Assembly: GCA_021464245.1 (NCBI GenBank)
Contig: JADCRB010000037.1
Span: 1,876,056-1,940,055, forward strand
Direction: 5' to 3'
DNA length: 64,000 bases
Source: Carallia brachiata
Taxonomy: Eukaryota > Streptophyta > Magnoliopsida > Malpighiales > Rhizophoraceae
Both the position numbers and the translations under genes were made by a program. The notes beneath the pieces were generated by a model. It worked only from the letters and a program-made list of their open reading frames with translations. It did no database searches and was not told where the DNA came from. This document shows positions 38,278-49,888 of this stretch, in pieces (the first letter of the stretch is position 1; every line of letters begins with the position of its first letter).

Positions 38278-39311
38278 GATGTCTCTTCTTCTCCTCCTCT
38301 TGCTCCCACCCTCTCTCTCCTGCCACTGGCCTCGTTCCTCTGCGCTTTTCAATCTTCTTTTAGCTGTTATCTATCTGCGTCGGTTTGTAGCTCCGGCGAG
38401 AATCTACCAACAGTGCTCTGTTTCTGAAACGCCGTTGCTTTTAGCAGGCTCCGGCCCACAGTTTTAATGGGTTTGTATATTGTTGGCCCGGACATTTGTT
38501 TATTTTTGGTAATACGAGGCAATTTGGGCCTTTCTGTGATTTTAAAATGGGAAATGCGTCGGCCGTCGGGGAAGGCTTCCACTGACGTGATTCACTGATG
38601 ATTTTTTTTTTTTTTTTTTGTCGAACACAAATAAGTGAGTTCACGAAATGTATATTAGTTATTGTATTTATAAATTAAGATTATAGGTTATCAGTTGATA
38701 TTTTTGTTTAATCTCTTTAAAAGAAGAACTCACCACTAAAACACTATTAAATCTGAGTGAGTCTCCCTCCAATTCGATTATAGTACTAGCTAGTCTCCTC
38801 TCACAAAAAGAATTTATCATTGACATATTGTTGGGTGTAGGTACAAGTAAGTCTCTTTTAAATCTCATTATAATATTAATGAGTTTAATTTCTACTATTC
38901 ACATTTATATTTTCTTTTAATTCAAAAATATATTAATTAAGAAATTTGAACTCAAATAAATATTAAGAAACATATTAAATTATTATTATTAGACTATCAT
39001 TTTCGATAATATAACAGATCCATGTTGTTGATAGGAGATATAAGATTACCACTAGGTTTACCTTCTTTAATAATGTGAAAGATCCACCTTGTTGGCAGGA
39101 ACCAAAAAATGATACAGCTATTTCATTGAACCATTTAATAGCATTCCCCCAGCAGGGCCAGGGTGGCCACGCTACCCGGCACAACACTTTAGCGAAGACC
39201 AAAATGAATATTCCAAAAGGGTAGACGACAAAATTGCAACTATCATAAAAGGAAATAGGAGATTTTGATGTCCACGAATAAAATAGAGGATAAGGGGACA
39301 TTCTCAGAGAG
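38278..39311. promoter_or_regulatory. Shared upstream region of the DnaJ and rhodanese genes
   Basis: The DnaJ gene (-) and the rhodanese gene (+) start about 1.03 kb apart and point away from each other. The DnaJ side is CT-rich (a plausible 5' UTR near 38280-38330). No heat-shock element or TATA box was fixed. A poly(T) tract lies at about 38602-38620. Confidence 0.4.
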
Positions 39312-40083
39312 ATGGCAATCCAACTGAACCACCTCCATACATACTCTTTGAAGCACGAAAAAAGGCCGCAACCCCCTCTCCACACAGTTCACAGAAGAAC
39401 AAGATTCCAAGTCAAGGCAGCGGACTCCACTAATGCCCGGCGGCTAATACAGTCTGGTATTGTTAGGCCGATAATGCCTAAGGATGCAGCCGTCGCAATG
39501 AGCTCCGATGGCTATGTACTTCTGGACGTCAGACCAAAGTGGGAAAGAGAAAAGGCACGTGTGGCCGGGTCATTGCACGTGCCGCTGTTCATTCAGGATT
39601 CGGACAACAGTCCCATAACTCTCCTGAAAAAGTGGATTCACTTCGGCTACATTGGTTTGTGGACTGGCCAAAATTTTACCACATTGAATCCTGATTTTCT
39701 CAGGCATGCAGAGGCTGTTGTTCCCGATAAGGATACTAAACTACTCGTGGCTTGTGGGGAAGGGCTCAGGTGAGATGTTGATCCTCGGAATGGGTGAGCC
39801 CAGCTGTGGCGGCTAAGTGCAAAATAAGAGTAAACTGTATCTCTAACCAGCCTGCTTTTTGTATTTCTTACAATGCTTCAGGTCAATGATGGCTGCTTCA
39901 AAGCTGTACGAGGGCGGGTACAAGAACATAGGATGGCTGGCCGGAGGGTTCAATCGAGCTGCAGATGGTGATTTTCCTGCTGTTGAAGGATCAGAAAAGT
40001 TACAATATGCAACAATAGGGGGTGTATCATACTACTTCCTTCAATTGCTTATACTCTTACAAGTGGTGGGAAAGCGTAATTGA
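39312..40083 (+). CDS. STR10: Rhodanese-like domain protein, STR10 type
   Basis: Two exons (39312-39769, 39882-40083), 219 residues. The first ~40 residues are rich in Ser/Thr/Arg/His and poor in acids, like a plastid transit peptide. The rhodanese domain runs from about residue 50 (IMPKDAAVAM, YVLLDVRPKWE) to about 190 (GWLAGGFNRA). The active loop keeps the catalytic cysteine in CGEGLR, fitting the C-x-x-G-x-R pattern, rebuilt across the splice. A hydrophobic tail (YYFLQLLILLQVV) could be a membrane anchor. Rhodaneses transfer sulfane sulfur, but the plant STR10 substrate is not known to me. The symbol is from recalled similarity to Arabidopsis STR10. The gene converges with the RING ligase, about 680 bp from its stop. 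Confidence 0.85.
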
Positions 40084-40760
40084 CTTAGTTGATGATGTTT
40101 TGTGGTATTGAATTTTGTGCTCGTCGTTTTTCTTACACGGAGATTTTACTGTTTCCATTGCCCAAACAGTTCATTAGTCGGACTATGAAGCCAAATGAGT
40201 ATCGTAGACATTTTGTTGCAGATTAAACTTTCTGGAGCTTATGAAAACAAAAGAAATGGAAATATTATTGTGTCGACACTGATGATAATTTAGCTTATCA
40301 AAGAAAATACTGAAAAGAATTTGAATACGACATGTCTAGATCTTCTTGGAGGAAATTACAAAGAACAACTGCTAATGGTAAGAAATCAATATGCCAGAAG
40401 AACTTCAATTACTGAGAGAGACTCCATTCATTGCTCATGCAGTCAGTGACTGGAACATGGTAAAAATGTCACATAAATGAACTCGTATATCATAATTGCA
40501 GGGCTTTTAAAATCGAGCTCTCAATTAACAAAAATGAAGTAGAAAAGAAAATAACGATATACATCTTGACTTTTGGACCCTGCAGTAATTCCATTATAGA
40601 GAATCGTTTGTGTCCCATCTTTGAATTTTCTGTTTCCCCAAATAACCAAGGCCATATGATGAATGGAGTTAACATAAACCCAGTGATGTATCCACCGTAA
40701 AACCCTTGCAGCAAGTTGTTCCAGCAGGTTGTGAAAACTGTGACCAACTCGTGATGTTGC
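40084..40760. other. Convergent 3' flanks
   Basis: Holds the 3' UTR of the rhodanese gene on the plus strand and of the RING ligase on the minus strand. An 85-codon open frame at 40490-40747 (-) directly follows the RING stop codon and is taken as UTR. Confidence 0.45.
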
Positions 40761-43700
40761 CTAAACTGTAAAAATCCTTTTCACCTTCTTCATATTCCTA
40801 CGGCATATGGGGCAAGTACCAGCAGCCTCCACTATCCTGTGGACATTAGAGAGCAAACATAATTCTCTTGCTTTCAAGGAGTAAAACTAAGTGTTAAGAG
40901 AAAAATCTAGCTCCTGATTCAAAAGGTTTCCACTTTTTTCATGGTTTCATGACTCGACAATCTCCCTCCACAGTACTACAAGGCCAAACATTTGATGGAT
41001 CAACTCGGCAAAATCATGTCAACTAGCTTATCTAAAAACTCAACTTCAGGACAGGTCAGATTAACGTCCCTATAGTTTGAAAGAAGCAGTGGCACATAAA
41101 CAATAATTCCAAAGAAAAAGGATGTCTCAATGCACAATACTCCTACACTCTATAATATAGGGAAGGGCCAAACATACATAGCCTTACCCTAATTAATTTG
41201 AACAAATTTGCAGCAGGGCCAATGATAGTTTGGTTACAATTTTTTTTAAATGAGGGAGTGTGTGAGGGCCATTACCTTGTTCCACAGGTAAAACAAGCAA
41301 CACAGTGCCCACATGGGAGGAAGAAACAATCCCTAGGAGCGTCAAAGCAAATTGCACAAAGCCTCCGGGTGTTCGCGTCTTCACCATCTCTTGACTGCTT
41401 TCCTTCAAGAGAACCTCCTGAAACGAGCTCTTCATGTTCCTGCTCATCATTTGAGAGGGAATCATAAGATGAGCCCCAACTTGACAGATCGTCATCCTTA
41501 TGCAAAAGCAAGGGGGCTCTCTCAGGTGCGGCCTGACTGAACTGAAATGTTGTGCCGCCTTCCCGAACAAATATGAAGTTCAAGAAATTGAAGGCTACCA
41601 ACATGAGTAGAGTCATTCCAGCTGCATGTAGGAAGAGAGTAAATACATGATTTCCAATGTCAACGCTCTGAGAAAAACAGAAGAACAGAGCATACCTATG
41701 CCAACAATATATGTGGCCCATCTTGGTCCGTATGACAAATTGACATTCCATTCATCACGGGCGAACCCTAAGAAAATACCGGAAAATAGATAGAAGGCAA
41801 AGTCCCTGTTAGCCGCATTTGAATCTGATGTGGATTATAAGCTAGCCACTGGGTGGGGAATTTTTAATTGTTTTCTCGTTAGTACCACAGAAATTCTATT
41901 ACAATAATCAGTGAGTGCCCCTGGGAGACTTTTTTGATCATTTAGCTAAGTTTAAGAGAGGAGACTAATGTACCTGCTTTGGTGGAGGAGAACTTAGGAC
42001 AACAGCATTGCCACTTGGAAACAAAACTTTCAAGCTGCATATGCTGTCAGCGAAATTACAATTGCAGTAAGCTGTAGAAGTATTATATAGGAAGGCTCTT
42101 ACTGTGAGGTCCAATTCCACCTGCTTAATCAAAATCAATCCAAGTAAATGGGGTTAAGGATGGCAAACAAAGAAAAAATGACAATTTCTTCACTCAGGCT
42201 TCAAGTTTGTGCTGATTTCACAGCAACCAACTTTATGAATTTAATCAAATGCTTTGATTAAAGCCAGCACTTCATATATGTAACTCACTAGCATGTATTG
42301 CAACAATGATCATGTTAGATTCTTGAATACAATTGCCATTGTATTGAATGATTAACCTTTTATGGTTCATGTCAGAACTGCTTAGAAGATGTGTTATCAA
42401 TCCTAAAATATTTTAGCAATCCTATCATAAGAAAAAAAAAATGCAGGGCATATGGTCTCAAATCATATTGAGATGACATCCATTTTTTCATCCAGGTCAT
42501 TCTACTCTTTCACAAGAGACAAGGCCACAATACCACATGGGGAAGCCAAAGCCCTAAGTTATATAAACACTTCCAATCTCTTGATGCCTTGTTGGTAATA
42601 TAAGGGGGAACCATGAAAGAATGATCATTATGCAAATTCACACAAACCGAAGAAACATACTGAAACAAAATTGGTAGAATATTTTGTAAAACTACCTCAC
42701 TTCCTCTGAATTCATGTTACCCACTGCAACATAATAAAATGCAGAGGTCCATATTTTCTGTTGGGTGATACCGCTTCCTGTGAATAAACAATTGGCAACA
42801 TCAGTTGAAATGATCATAAAAAAGCGTGCATAATCCTTACTTCCACCTTACCCTGAATGATGTTCCACGACAAAGTAGTGTTTGGATAGGTAGGGTCCTC
42901 AAGCCATTGAGCAAGGCCTTCGTTCCCTGCGATATCTCAGCATCAGAATTGCTCGCAATGAGGGCAAAACCAGACTGGAATAATCACCTCAACTGATCAC
43001 CCCAAAAGCTCATTCACTAAATTAACAATATTTCCAAAGATGGCTACAGATTAATCTTAATTTCCCTCATTTACCAAACAAAAAAGTAATTAACTTTATC
43101 CAATCAACAAGGCAATGCATCATACTTGCAAATGGAATCATTTATAAAGGAATAAATGGCAGAAACGTTCACCTTGGGCAATTACAAGGAAGATGGAAGA
43201 GCTGGGCGAGTTCACACTCCATGAAATGCTTATTTCAGACCCCTTATTTAGGTAAAAAATCCACTCCTACAAGGAAAAACAAATAACAATAATAATAAGA
43301 ATAGAATAAGAACGACGCATGTATTCCACTTAGAAACAATAAATACACGTACAGCCAATGAGCAAAGAAACAAAAAAAAATGCTCGAAGCAGAATTCCAT
43401 TGACACGTTGTATTTACAGAAATTGAACTTGCCTTGTGAGAATGAACTGGAACAGGCACGTTATAAAGTACAGACCAGTTCTCTACAACATCAAGTGGCG
43501 GAGTTTTGTAAAACCCATATAGCATAGGCGCTGGATATTTATTTTCCGACTCCTTGACCTACCAAAATCCAAACCCACATTAGTAAAAATTACCACAATT
43601 CACCAAAGAGAGAGTCCATAGAGAGAGAGATAAAAAAAAGGGGCTAACATACATTGATACTCTGCACAAAAATGGGGTTTGGTTCAATAAGAAGCGAAGT

Positions 43701-44208
43701 ATTTGGTCCTAAGCTTAAACTTGCTGGACCATAAACTCCCAAAATCAGAGTCATAGATACTGTACAAATAAAACAATGTACGGTCATATTCAAGAAAAAA
43801 AAATGACATAAACCAAAAAAAAAAAAAAAAGGAAAGAAAAGGAGAGATTTCTCAAATTCATACCGAAGAACCAAAAGGTGAGTACGACAATGACACAGGA
43901 CCAAGTGTCATCCCTAATGACCGACGCGTCGTCGAATAAAAACCAATTCCCCCTAAAACGAATGCCAGCACGCTGCTGCTCTGTATCTGGTTGTGTTAAT
44001 TGGTGTGGATATTGTCGTTCTTGGTTGCGATCACGACCTTCCGCTTCTTCGCGACCTGATCAGTGGCAGACGTAGACGACGACGGACCAGAAGATTCCCT
44101 ATTGAATGAACTAGAAGAAGAGCCTCCACAATCTCTATCAATAGACGTAGCAGCAGCAGCAGAAGAAGAAGAGGAAGAGGAAGCTGGAATTTCATCAGTC
44201 GTCGCCAT
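40761..44208 (-). CDS. APD-like membrane RING E3 ubiquitin ligase, frame-broken
   Basis: Ten minus-strand exons: 44208-43864, 43759-43653, 43558-43433, 43266-43173, 42926-42852, 42777-42701, 42120-41974, 41767-41696, 41621-41276 and 40836-40761. The Ser-rich N terminus precedes a membrane segment ([12 protein letters not shown]), a lumenal region, a second membrane segment ([16 protein letters not shown]) and a C-terminal C3HC4 RING ([21 protein letters not shown], then CPICRRN) ending at KVKRIFTV. This matches the APD (aberrant pollen development) family. Exon 1 breaks near 44055-44063: frame 0 ends at 43996, while the conserved [20 protein letters not shown] is in another frame. The exon 7/8 junction (41974/41767) is also one base short. 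Intron 3 uses a GC-AG donor at 43432, or a GT 18 bases on. With both bases present the protein would be about 488 residues. Confidence 0.82.
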
Positions 44209-44568
44209 TCTAAATGCAGCAAAACGAGAGATGAAACAGTTAGATGTATCGAGCATGCTGATACTGAAAAGAGTTGCGAATACTACAAACCTTGGCTCCG
44301 CCGAGAAGATTGCTCCATTGGACCGGATGGGGGAGTACCTGAAAGACTCACCGATCAGTCTTCTCTCTTCAAAAGAATGGTAGTTGGGAAATGGTGTGCT
44401 GTTTAAACCGTAAATTTGGTAATTTAGTTTGGTTTAACTTTGATTTCGGGTCAGCTCTTCGGACTGATTGGGACGTAGAAGTTGCTTTCGAAGGACAACT
44501 GTCCCGCGCAGGATGCATTTCCACATATGACTCGAAAAGGAAAATGCTTATCTTAAAGGTTAGATTAG
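44209..44568. other. Upstream flank of the RING ligase
   Basis: Probable promoter and 5' UTR of the minus-strand APD-like gene. No TATA box was fixed. A plus-strand open frame at 44391-44714 runs into a MITE and is not a gene. Confidence 0.4.
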
Positions 44569-44780
44569 ATGGACGAATGAAATTTTTTTATTATCGTTTA
44601 CACTTATATTTTTATGTAATTATTATTAATTTTTTTTGTCTAATTATAAAAAATAAATATAAAATAAAAAATAATAATATTTTTATATCACTTTTTATTA
44701 TTATAATTGCATAAAAAATAATCGTAATTATATAAAAAAAATACGTGTAAACGCAGTAGAAAAATTTTATCTACCCACCA
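44569..44780. mobile_element. MITE, ~212 bp, copy 2 of the GTGGGTA family
   Basis: The left arm ATGGACGAATGAAATTTTTT, then ATTATCGTTTACAC, pairs with the reverse complement of the right arm, GTGGGTAGATAAAATTTTTC, then TACTGCGTTTACAC. Length equals copy 1 at 6738-6950 and the outer ends are related (GTGGGTA, then AAAATTTT). AT-rich interior without ORF. Confidence 0.7.
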
Positions 44781-47759
44781 AATTTTTCTCATTCTTAAAA
44801 TTATCAGAATAATATATACTGTTAAATAAAATAATATTAAAAAATAAATAAATTATTAAATATAATTAATTTTTTTAACAAAAAAATAATATCAATATAT
44901 AAATTATCGTATTTATAAATTAAGATTAAAAATATTAATTCCTGGATGCAAATCTTTTTTTTAAATAAATTTTATCATTCAAAAATTATTAAACTTAAAT
45001 AGATTTCACACAAACTCAGTATTGGTATTAACAAGCCTTTAATCCAGCAATCCGCATAATAATAGCGGCGCAAAGTGCAAATATACGGTTAAATGAATGA
45101 GCAGGATGCTGCGTAAATCTACAAATATGCGGTGGAGCTTATTAAACAATTGCACTGGACGTAATAGCGTACAATCCAATTCGGTGCAAGGACCGACGCG
45201 CTTCCAAATTCCTAGACAAAAATTTTGACTAGTTGCAGGCATTCACGTACTTGCCCAAAACCAGTACTCTTTTTTTTTTTTTTATTGGGTTCATAAAAGC
45301 AGTACTCTTTGCCTGAGCGGAAATGATAAGAAAATCTCTTCACAGACTTAACAAGAATATATTAATAATTCACCTATTTTTTTAATTAAATTATTTATCA
45401 ATTTAAATTATTTCGATCCACTTTAATCTAATTTAAAAGATTTTACCAAATCTTTTTCATTCCATTAATGGCTGTAATAGATATTTTATAATGAAACTAT
45501 TTAAGAATGTTTTAAAAAGTTTTTGGTCCAAATTGCCCCCCATAAGCTTTTTTGGAATAAACTGTTTTCAATTAAAAGTTGATTGTTGATCTAAAAAAAA
45601 AAGTTTATTTTTTCTCAATTTTGGATTTATATTAATAAATAAAAATATAGATTTATTCTGGTCAAAAAAAAAACATTTGCTCGTAACAAGAGTTGGATGA
45701 GAAAATTTCATTTACCGTATTTTAATAAATAACATTAATTGATTTCACAGTTAGTTTTAAAGTAATTATCCAATCTTATTAACAATATTTAAAAATTTAT
45801 CTATTTTTTATTTTTCATTAAATTTAATCTTTTAATATTTTATATCACTTTATAACTAATTTAAAACTAATAAAGCCACCAAATATTTTCCTACTTTAAT
45901 TAAATTTTTTCGGAAAGCATATTTCATCGGAAAACTTTATTTGCAAATGATTCGGATATACAAACCTATTTTTTCATATGTACATGAAAAAATAATAGTG
46001 TACTTCTTGTTTTTTTATTTACTCTTTCTTTGTTTGGTAAAGAAAAAGAATAAAAATCAATATCACAAAAATTTTTTAATAAAAATTTACGATTAAATTT
46101 TTAAATTTATATAAGATTTAATTTTTAAAAATAAAAGCAAAATCACTAAAGACTTTTTTTATATCAGTTAGAAAAATCAATTCATGAAAAATTGAGAAAA
46201 AAATTTCCGTGCCATATATTACTATTTAAAGAAAAATAGGAAAAAAAGGAGTGGTTTGCGCTAAGAGTACTATACAATAGACTAACCTATTACACCAAAC
46301 TCATAAAGAGAGTAAATATCTCGATGTTTGTAAAAATTACTAACTTTTTTTAAAATAATATAAATCAATATAGATCTGTCTCTCTATTTTACGTATCTAA
46401 GCACTCGAGCCATTACCCAGACGTGAACTCCTACGGGGACTCTCTCACTAAACTACGGGCAAGGTGGTTGTTATTCACTCTTTCAAAGCTACAATCTCGT
46501 GACAAGTGGATTAGAAAATACATTATATATTCAAAATTAAAATCAAAGCCCATTTCTTAATCAAGGGGCATGAATGATATTGAAAAATGATTTTTCTAAG
46601 AAAAAAATGTGAATAGTAAATATATTAATTATTAAATATACAGATGAGAATTGGTGACTGTTGCATTTTTATTTAATCAACTCTTATAAGAAAATTCTAT
46701 CACGTAAATACTAATAAAATCAAATATAACTCTTTTTTTTTATAATCACAATAATTAAAACTCATAACACACTTAATCTTTTTCAACTGTAACAAGCATT
46801 CATCTTTTCGCTTGAAAGAGTCTCATTTACAAAAATTTAAATTTGAGTCACTAACGTAAAAAAAATATATCAATTTACTACTAAATAACTATCTCGAATG
46901 ATAAATATATTGAAAATCATTAGAACTGCAATTAATGAAACCTTCATTAATTATCATCTTCGATAATCACAAGAAATTCTCTCACCAAATCAGAAAAAAT
47001 TTGACAATCTTTTCCGCATGCGTGGTAAATTAATAAATGCAAGGTGATAAGCATTACGTAAGTTGAATTCGTACGAAATAATTTAAAAGAAGTTGGTTAA
47101 CTAAATAATTTAAATATTTTTAAAAATTAATTTTAAATTTTTATTTGTTTATAATGTTACAACATAAATGAATCGCCACTCCTCACATAAGTCGGATTTG
47201 TGGGAAATTATTTTTTGTTTGAATATTAAATTCCAAGAAGAAAACGTCGTCGTAATATCGTGGGTTTCATTTCCGCGGAGTGCATGACGCGTTGTCCATT
47301 CTTTTCTTACATACACCATTCCGTTTTCCTTTTTCCTTTGTTTTCCTTTTTTTGATAGAAATTCTTACATTATTAAAAAAAAAAAAAAAAGCAGGATTCA
47401 AACTAGAAATGAAAAAACCGGCTTTGCCTGAACAGGCTGTCCGAGGAAGTTCTTTAGGGGAGTGAACCAAATGACATTTAAGCCCCAAATGAGCTTTCAC
47501 CTCAGACAACAACTCTCTCGCCATTAAGCTGCGCGAGGGAGGATACAACAGTCATTTCATTCTCAAACGTCTTCCGCTTCCCGAATAAACAACCTCACCG
47601 AAGCCAATCCTCTCTTTTCCCCTTTCCTTTTGACACAACCAGATCTATTAATCAGAATTCAGCTTAATTTTGTTCGATCGAAACCCTAATTCTTCCATTT
47701 TGATCGCTGCTGCTTTCAGTCTCTCGAATCGATTTCGATTCGAATCGACGGCTCAAGCT
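44781..47759. other. Intergenic between RING ligase and LMBR1 genes
   Basis: Strongly AT-rich to about 47220 with no recognised gene. From 47270 on the sequence becomes more mixed and CT-rich, consistent with promoter and 5' UTR of the LMBR1-like gene. A micro-insertion lies at 45257-45310 and a poly(A) run near 47377. Confidence 0.5.
45257..45310 (-). repeat. Poly(T) micro-insertion with 16-bp direct repeats
   Basis: AAAACCAGTACTCTTT (45257-45272) recurs as AAAAGCAGTACTCTTT (45295-45310), 15 of 16 identical. Between them is a T run followed by ATTGGGTTCAT. On the minus strand it reads ATGAACCCAAT followed by poly(A). Confidence 0.7.
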
Positions 47760-49843
47760 ATGGGCGATTTCAATATCGCTCTAGTAGTCGTAGCCATAGT
47801 TGTGTGTATTATCGTCTTAATCTTCAATGTTTACCTTCTCGTCAATTACCAACATCCAGATGACAAGAATCAGGCGTATTTCCCCAAATTCGTCGTCGTT
47901 TTTGGCCTCTCCATCGCCGCCATCTCTATACTGATGTTACCGGCCGATGTGGCCAACCGGCAAGCCTGCCGCCACTCCATATACAATGGCGCGTGCAGCC
48001 TGACCTTGCCAATGAAGGATCTGTGGATCGCCGTATACATAGTCGACGCTGTGCTTGTGTTCTTCATTATCCCCTTCGCGATGTTCTACTACGAGGGCGA
48101 CCAGGACAAGTTCGTGTTCCTTAGGGTTTAATTTTTCAATTATTAGGGATTTTATTAATGCCTGTTTGCTGTAAGTAGAACTTCGTGATTGTTATGTGAT
48201 TTTTGGTTGCAGGAGTATTGGTAAAAGGATTAAAAGCGCAATATTGTGGGTTATAACAACGGCCATTGTATGTGGTCTTGTGCTTGGCATTTTATACGGT
48301 TAGCTCTCTCCTGCATTTAATATACTTTAGTTTTTAATGGTGTGACTACTTAGCCAAAAATGCTTTTCAAAGTATGTTCTATGGTTTAAAAGCGACTATA
48401 GCTGCAAACATAGATTGACTTGTCTTTCTAGTGCTTGTTTCGTTCTATTTAGTGTGGTTTGGAATTTTATGTTGGAAGGTAAAGCTACCAAAAAATGGTT
48501 ATTTGTAGCGTAGGATACTTTATTTTTAAAGCCAAGTTTTCCAAGCTGTAGAAGCACTCACTTAGATGACTTCTGGATGAGAATGTTAGTTTATGATGGA
48601 AGAAATTTGGACTGGTAACAAACAAAATGTTTCTACTTTGTTTCCGTGAATGCCATGTTTTCTGCATTCCTTTAATTTTATGCTCCTTAATTGTATATCA
48701 GGATTGGTTGGCAAGGTGGATTTCACTGTTATGCACCTCTCTTCAGCCACCACTAGCTTTCCAAGTAGTTGGGGATTCTCTAGTGGGGCGCCTTGTGTTG
48801 GAAATAATGCACACCAGGTAGTGTTTTGGGTGATGATGAATAAACTTTCAGTTGTTTCATTTTGTTTTCATGGAATATCATTCTTCCTGTGTTTGCTTTT
48901 TTCATTAAAGGGTACAGAGAATATTTGAACCCATTGACTGTGCAGGTTCCCTGCTGTATTTTGTTGCTTTTTTAGCTTCTCCTTTTGTAACTTTTCTTCT
49001 CTTTGGTTACAGTGTTCTGCGTTCCTTGCAAATACTTCCTCAGAGAAAACATGGAGTATGCGAGCTACTTTTCCAGAATATGTAGTTGCTCTTGCTACAA
49101 TTGTTGGATCTGTACTTTTTGCGGTATGATTTTCCTAACCAACTCTTGACAGTTGATTTCATTGTTAATTTATTATCTTATTTAAGAATTTTCATCTATT
49201 TTAAGGGTAGCGTGTTGTGTTCTTTTTATCATCAGGGACCAATGATTGTAAATAGTTAATGAGCAAGTCTGAAATGCTTGTAAATATTTTACTAGAAAAT
49301 GTTACGTGCATCCATATGTATAATTGTATGATTCATGGCTGCAAGGGATGAATAGCCCTTTAAATCTGGATCTCATTCAGTCTCATCTTTCTGCTACAAA
49401 AGACTCATTATCCTCTTAATCTTTCTCAGATATTTGGTGGTGTTGGCATTGCTTGTCTGCCATTGGGACTCATCTTTTCTTTCATCCGGCGCCCAAAGGC
49501 TGTTATCACTCGCTCACAGTATATTAAGGTGATTTCCTCTCCAATGCATGCTATGTTGCCATATTGAACGGGGGACCTTGATTATTAATGGTTTGGTGGT
49601 CGTATTCTTATCAATAGATGTTAATATTGTGTAGGAAGCAACAGAACTAGGTAAAAAGGCAAGAGAATTGAAGAAAGCAGCTGATGCACTCCATCAGGAA
49701 GAAAGAAGTGGTTCTAAGGGCAGAAAATGGCGTAAAAATGTAAAGCAAGTAGAAAAGGTAATCTAAAGCGCTTCGATTTTCAATATCCAATGTGAAAATG
49801 CTTCGTATGTAAAATTGCCTGTGGTTGTGAATCTGAAATTTCT

Positions 49844-49888
<45 letters not shown>

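Noticed and set aside
40490..40747. 85-codon hydrophobic minus-strand frame
   Set aside because: It lies just after the RING-ligase stop codon and is best explained as 3' UTR; no family similarity recognised.
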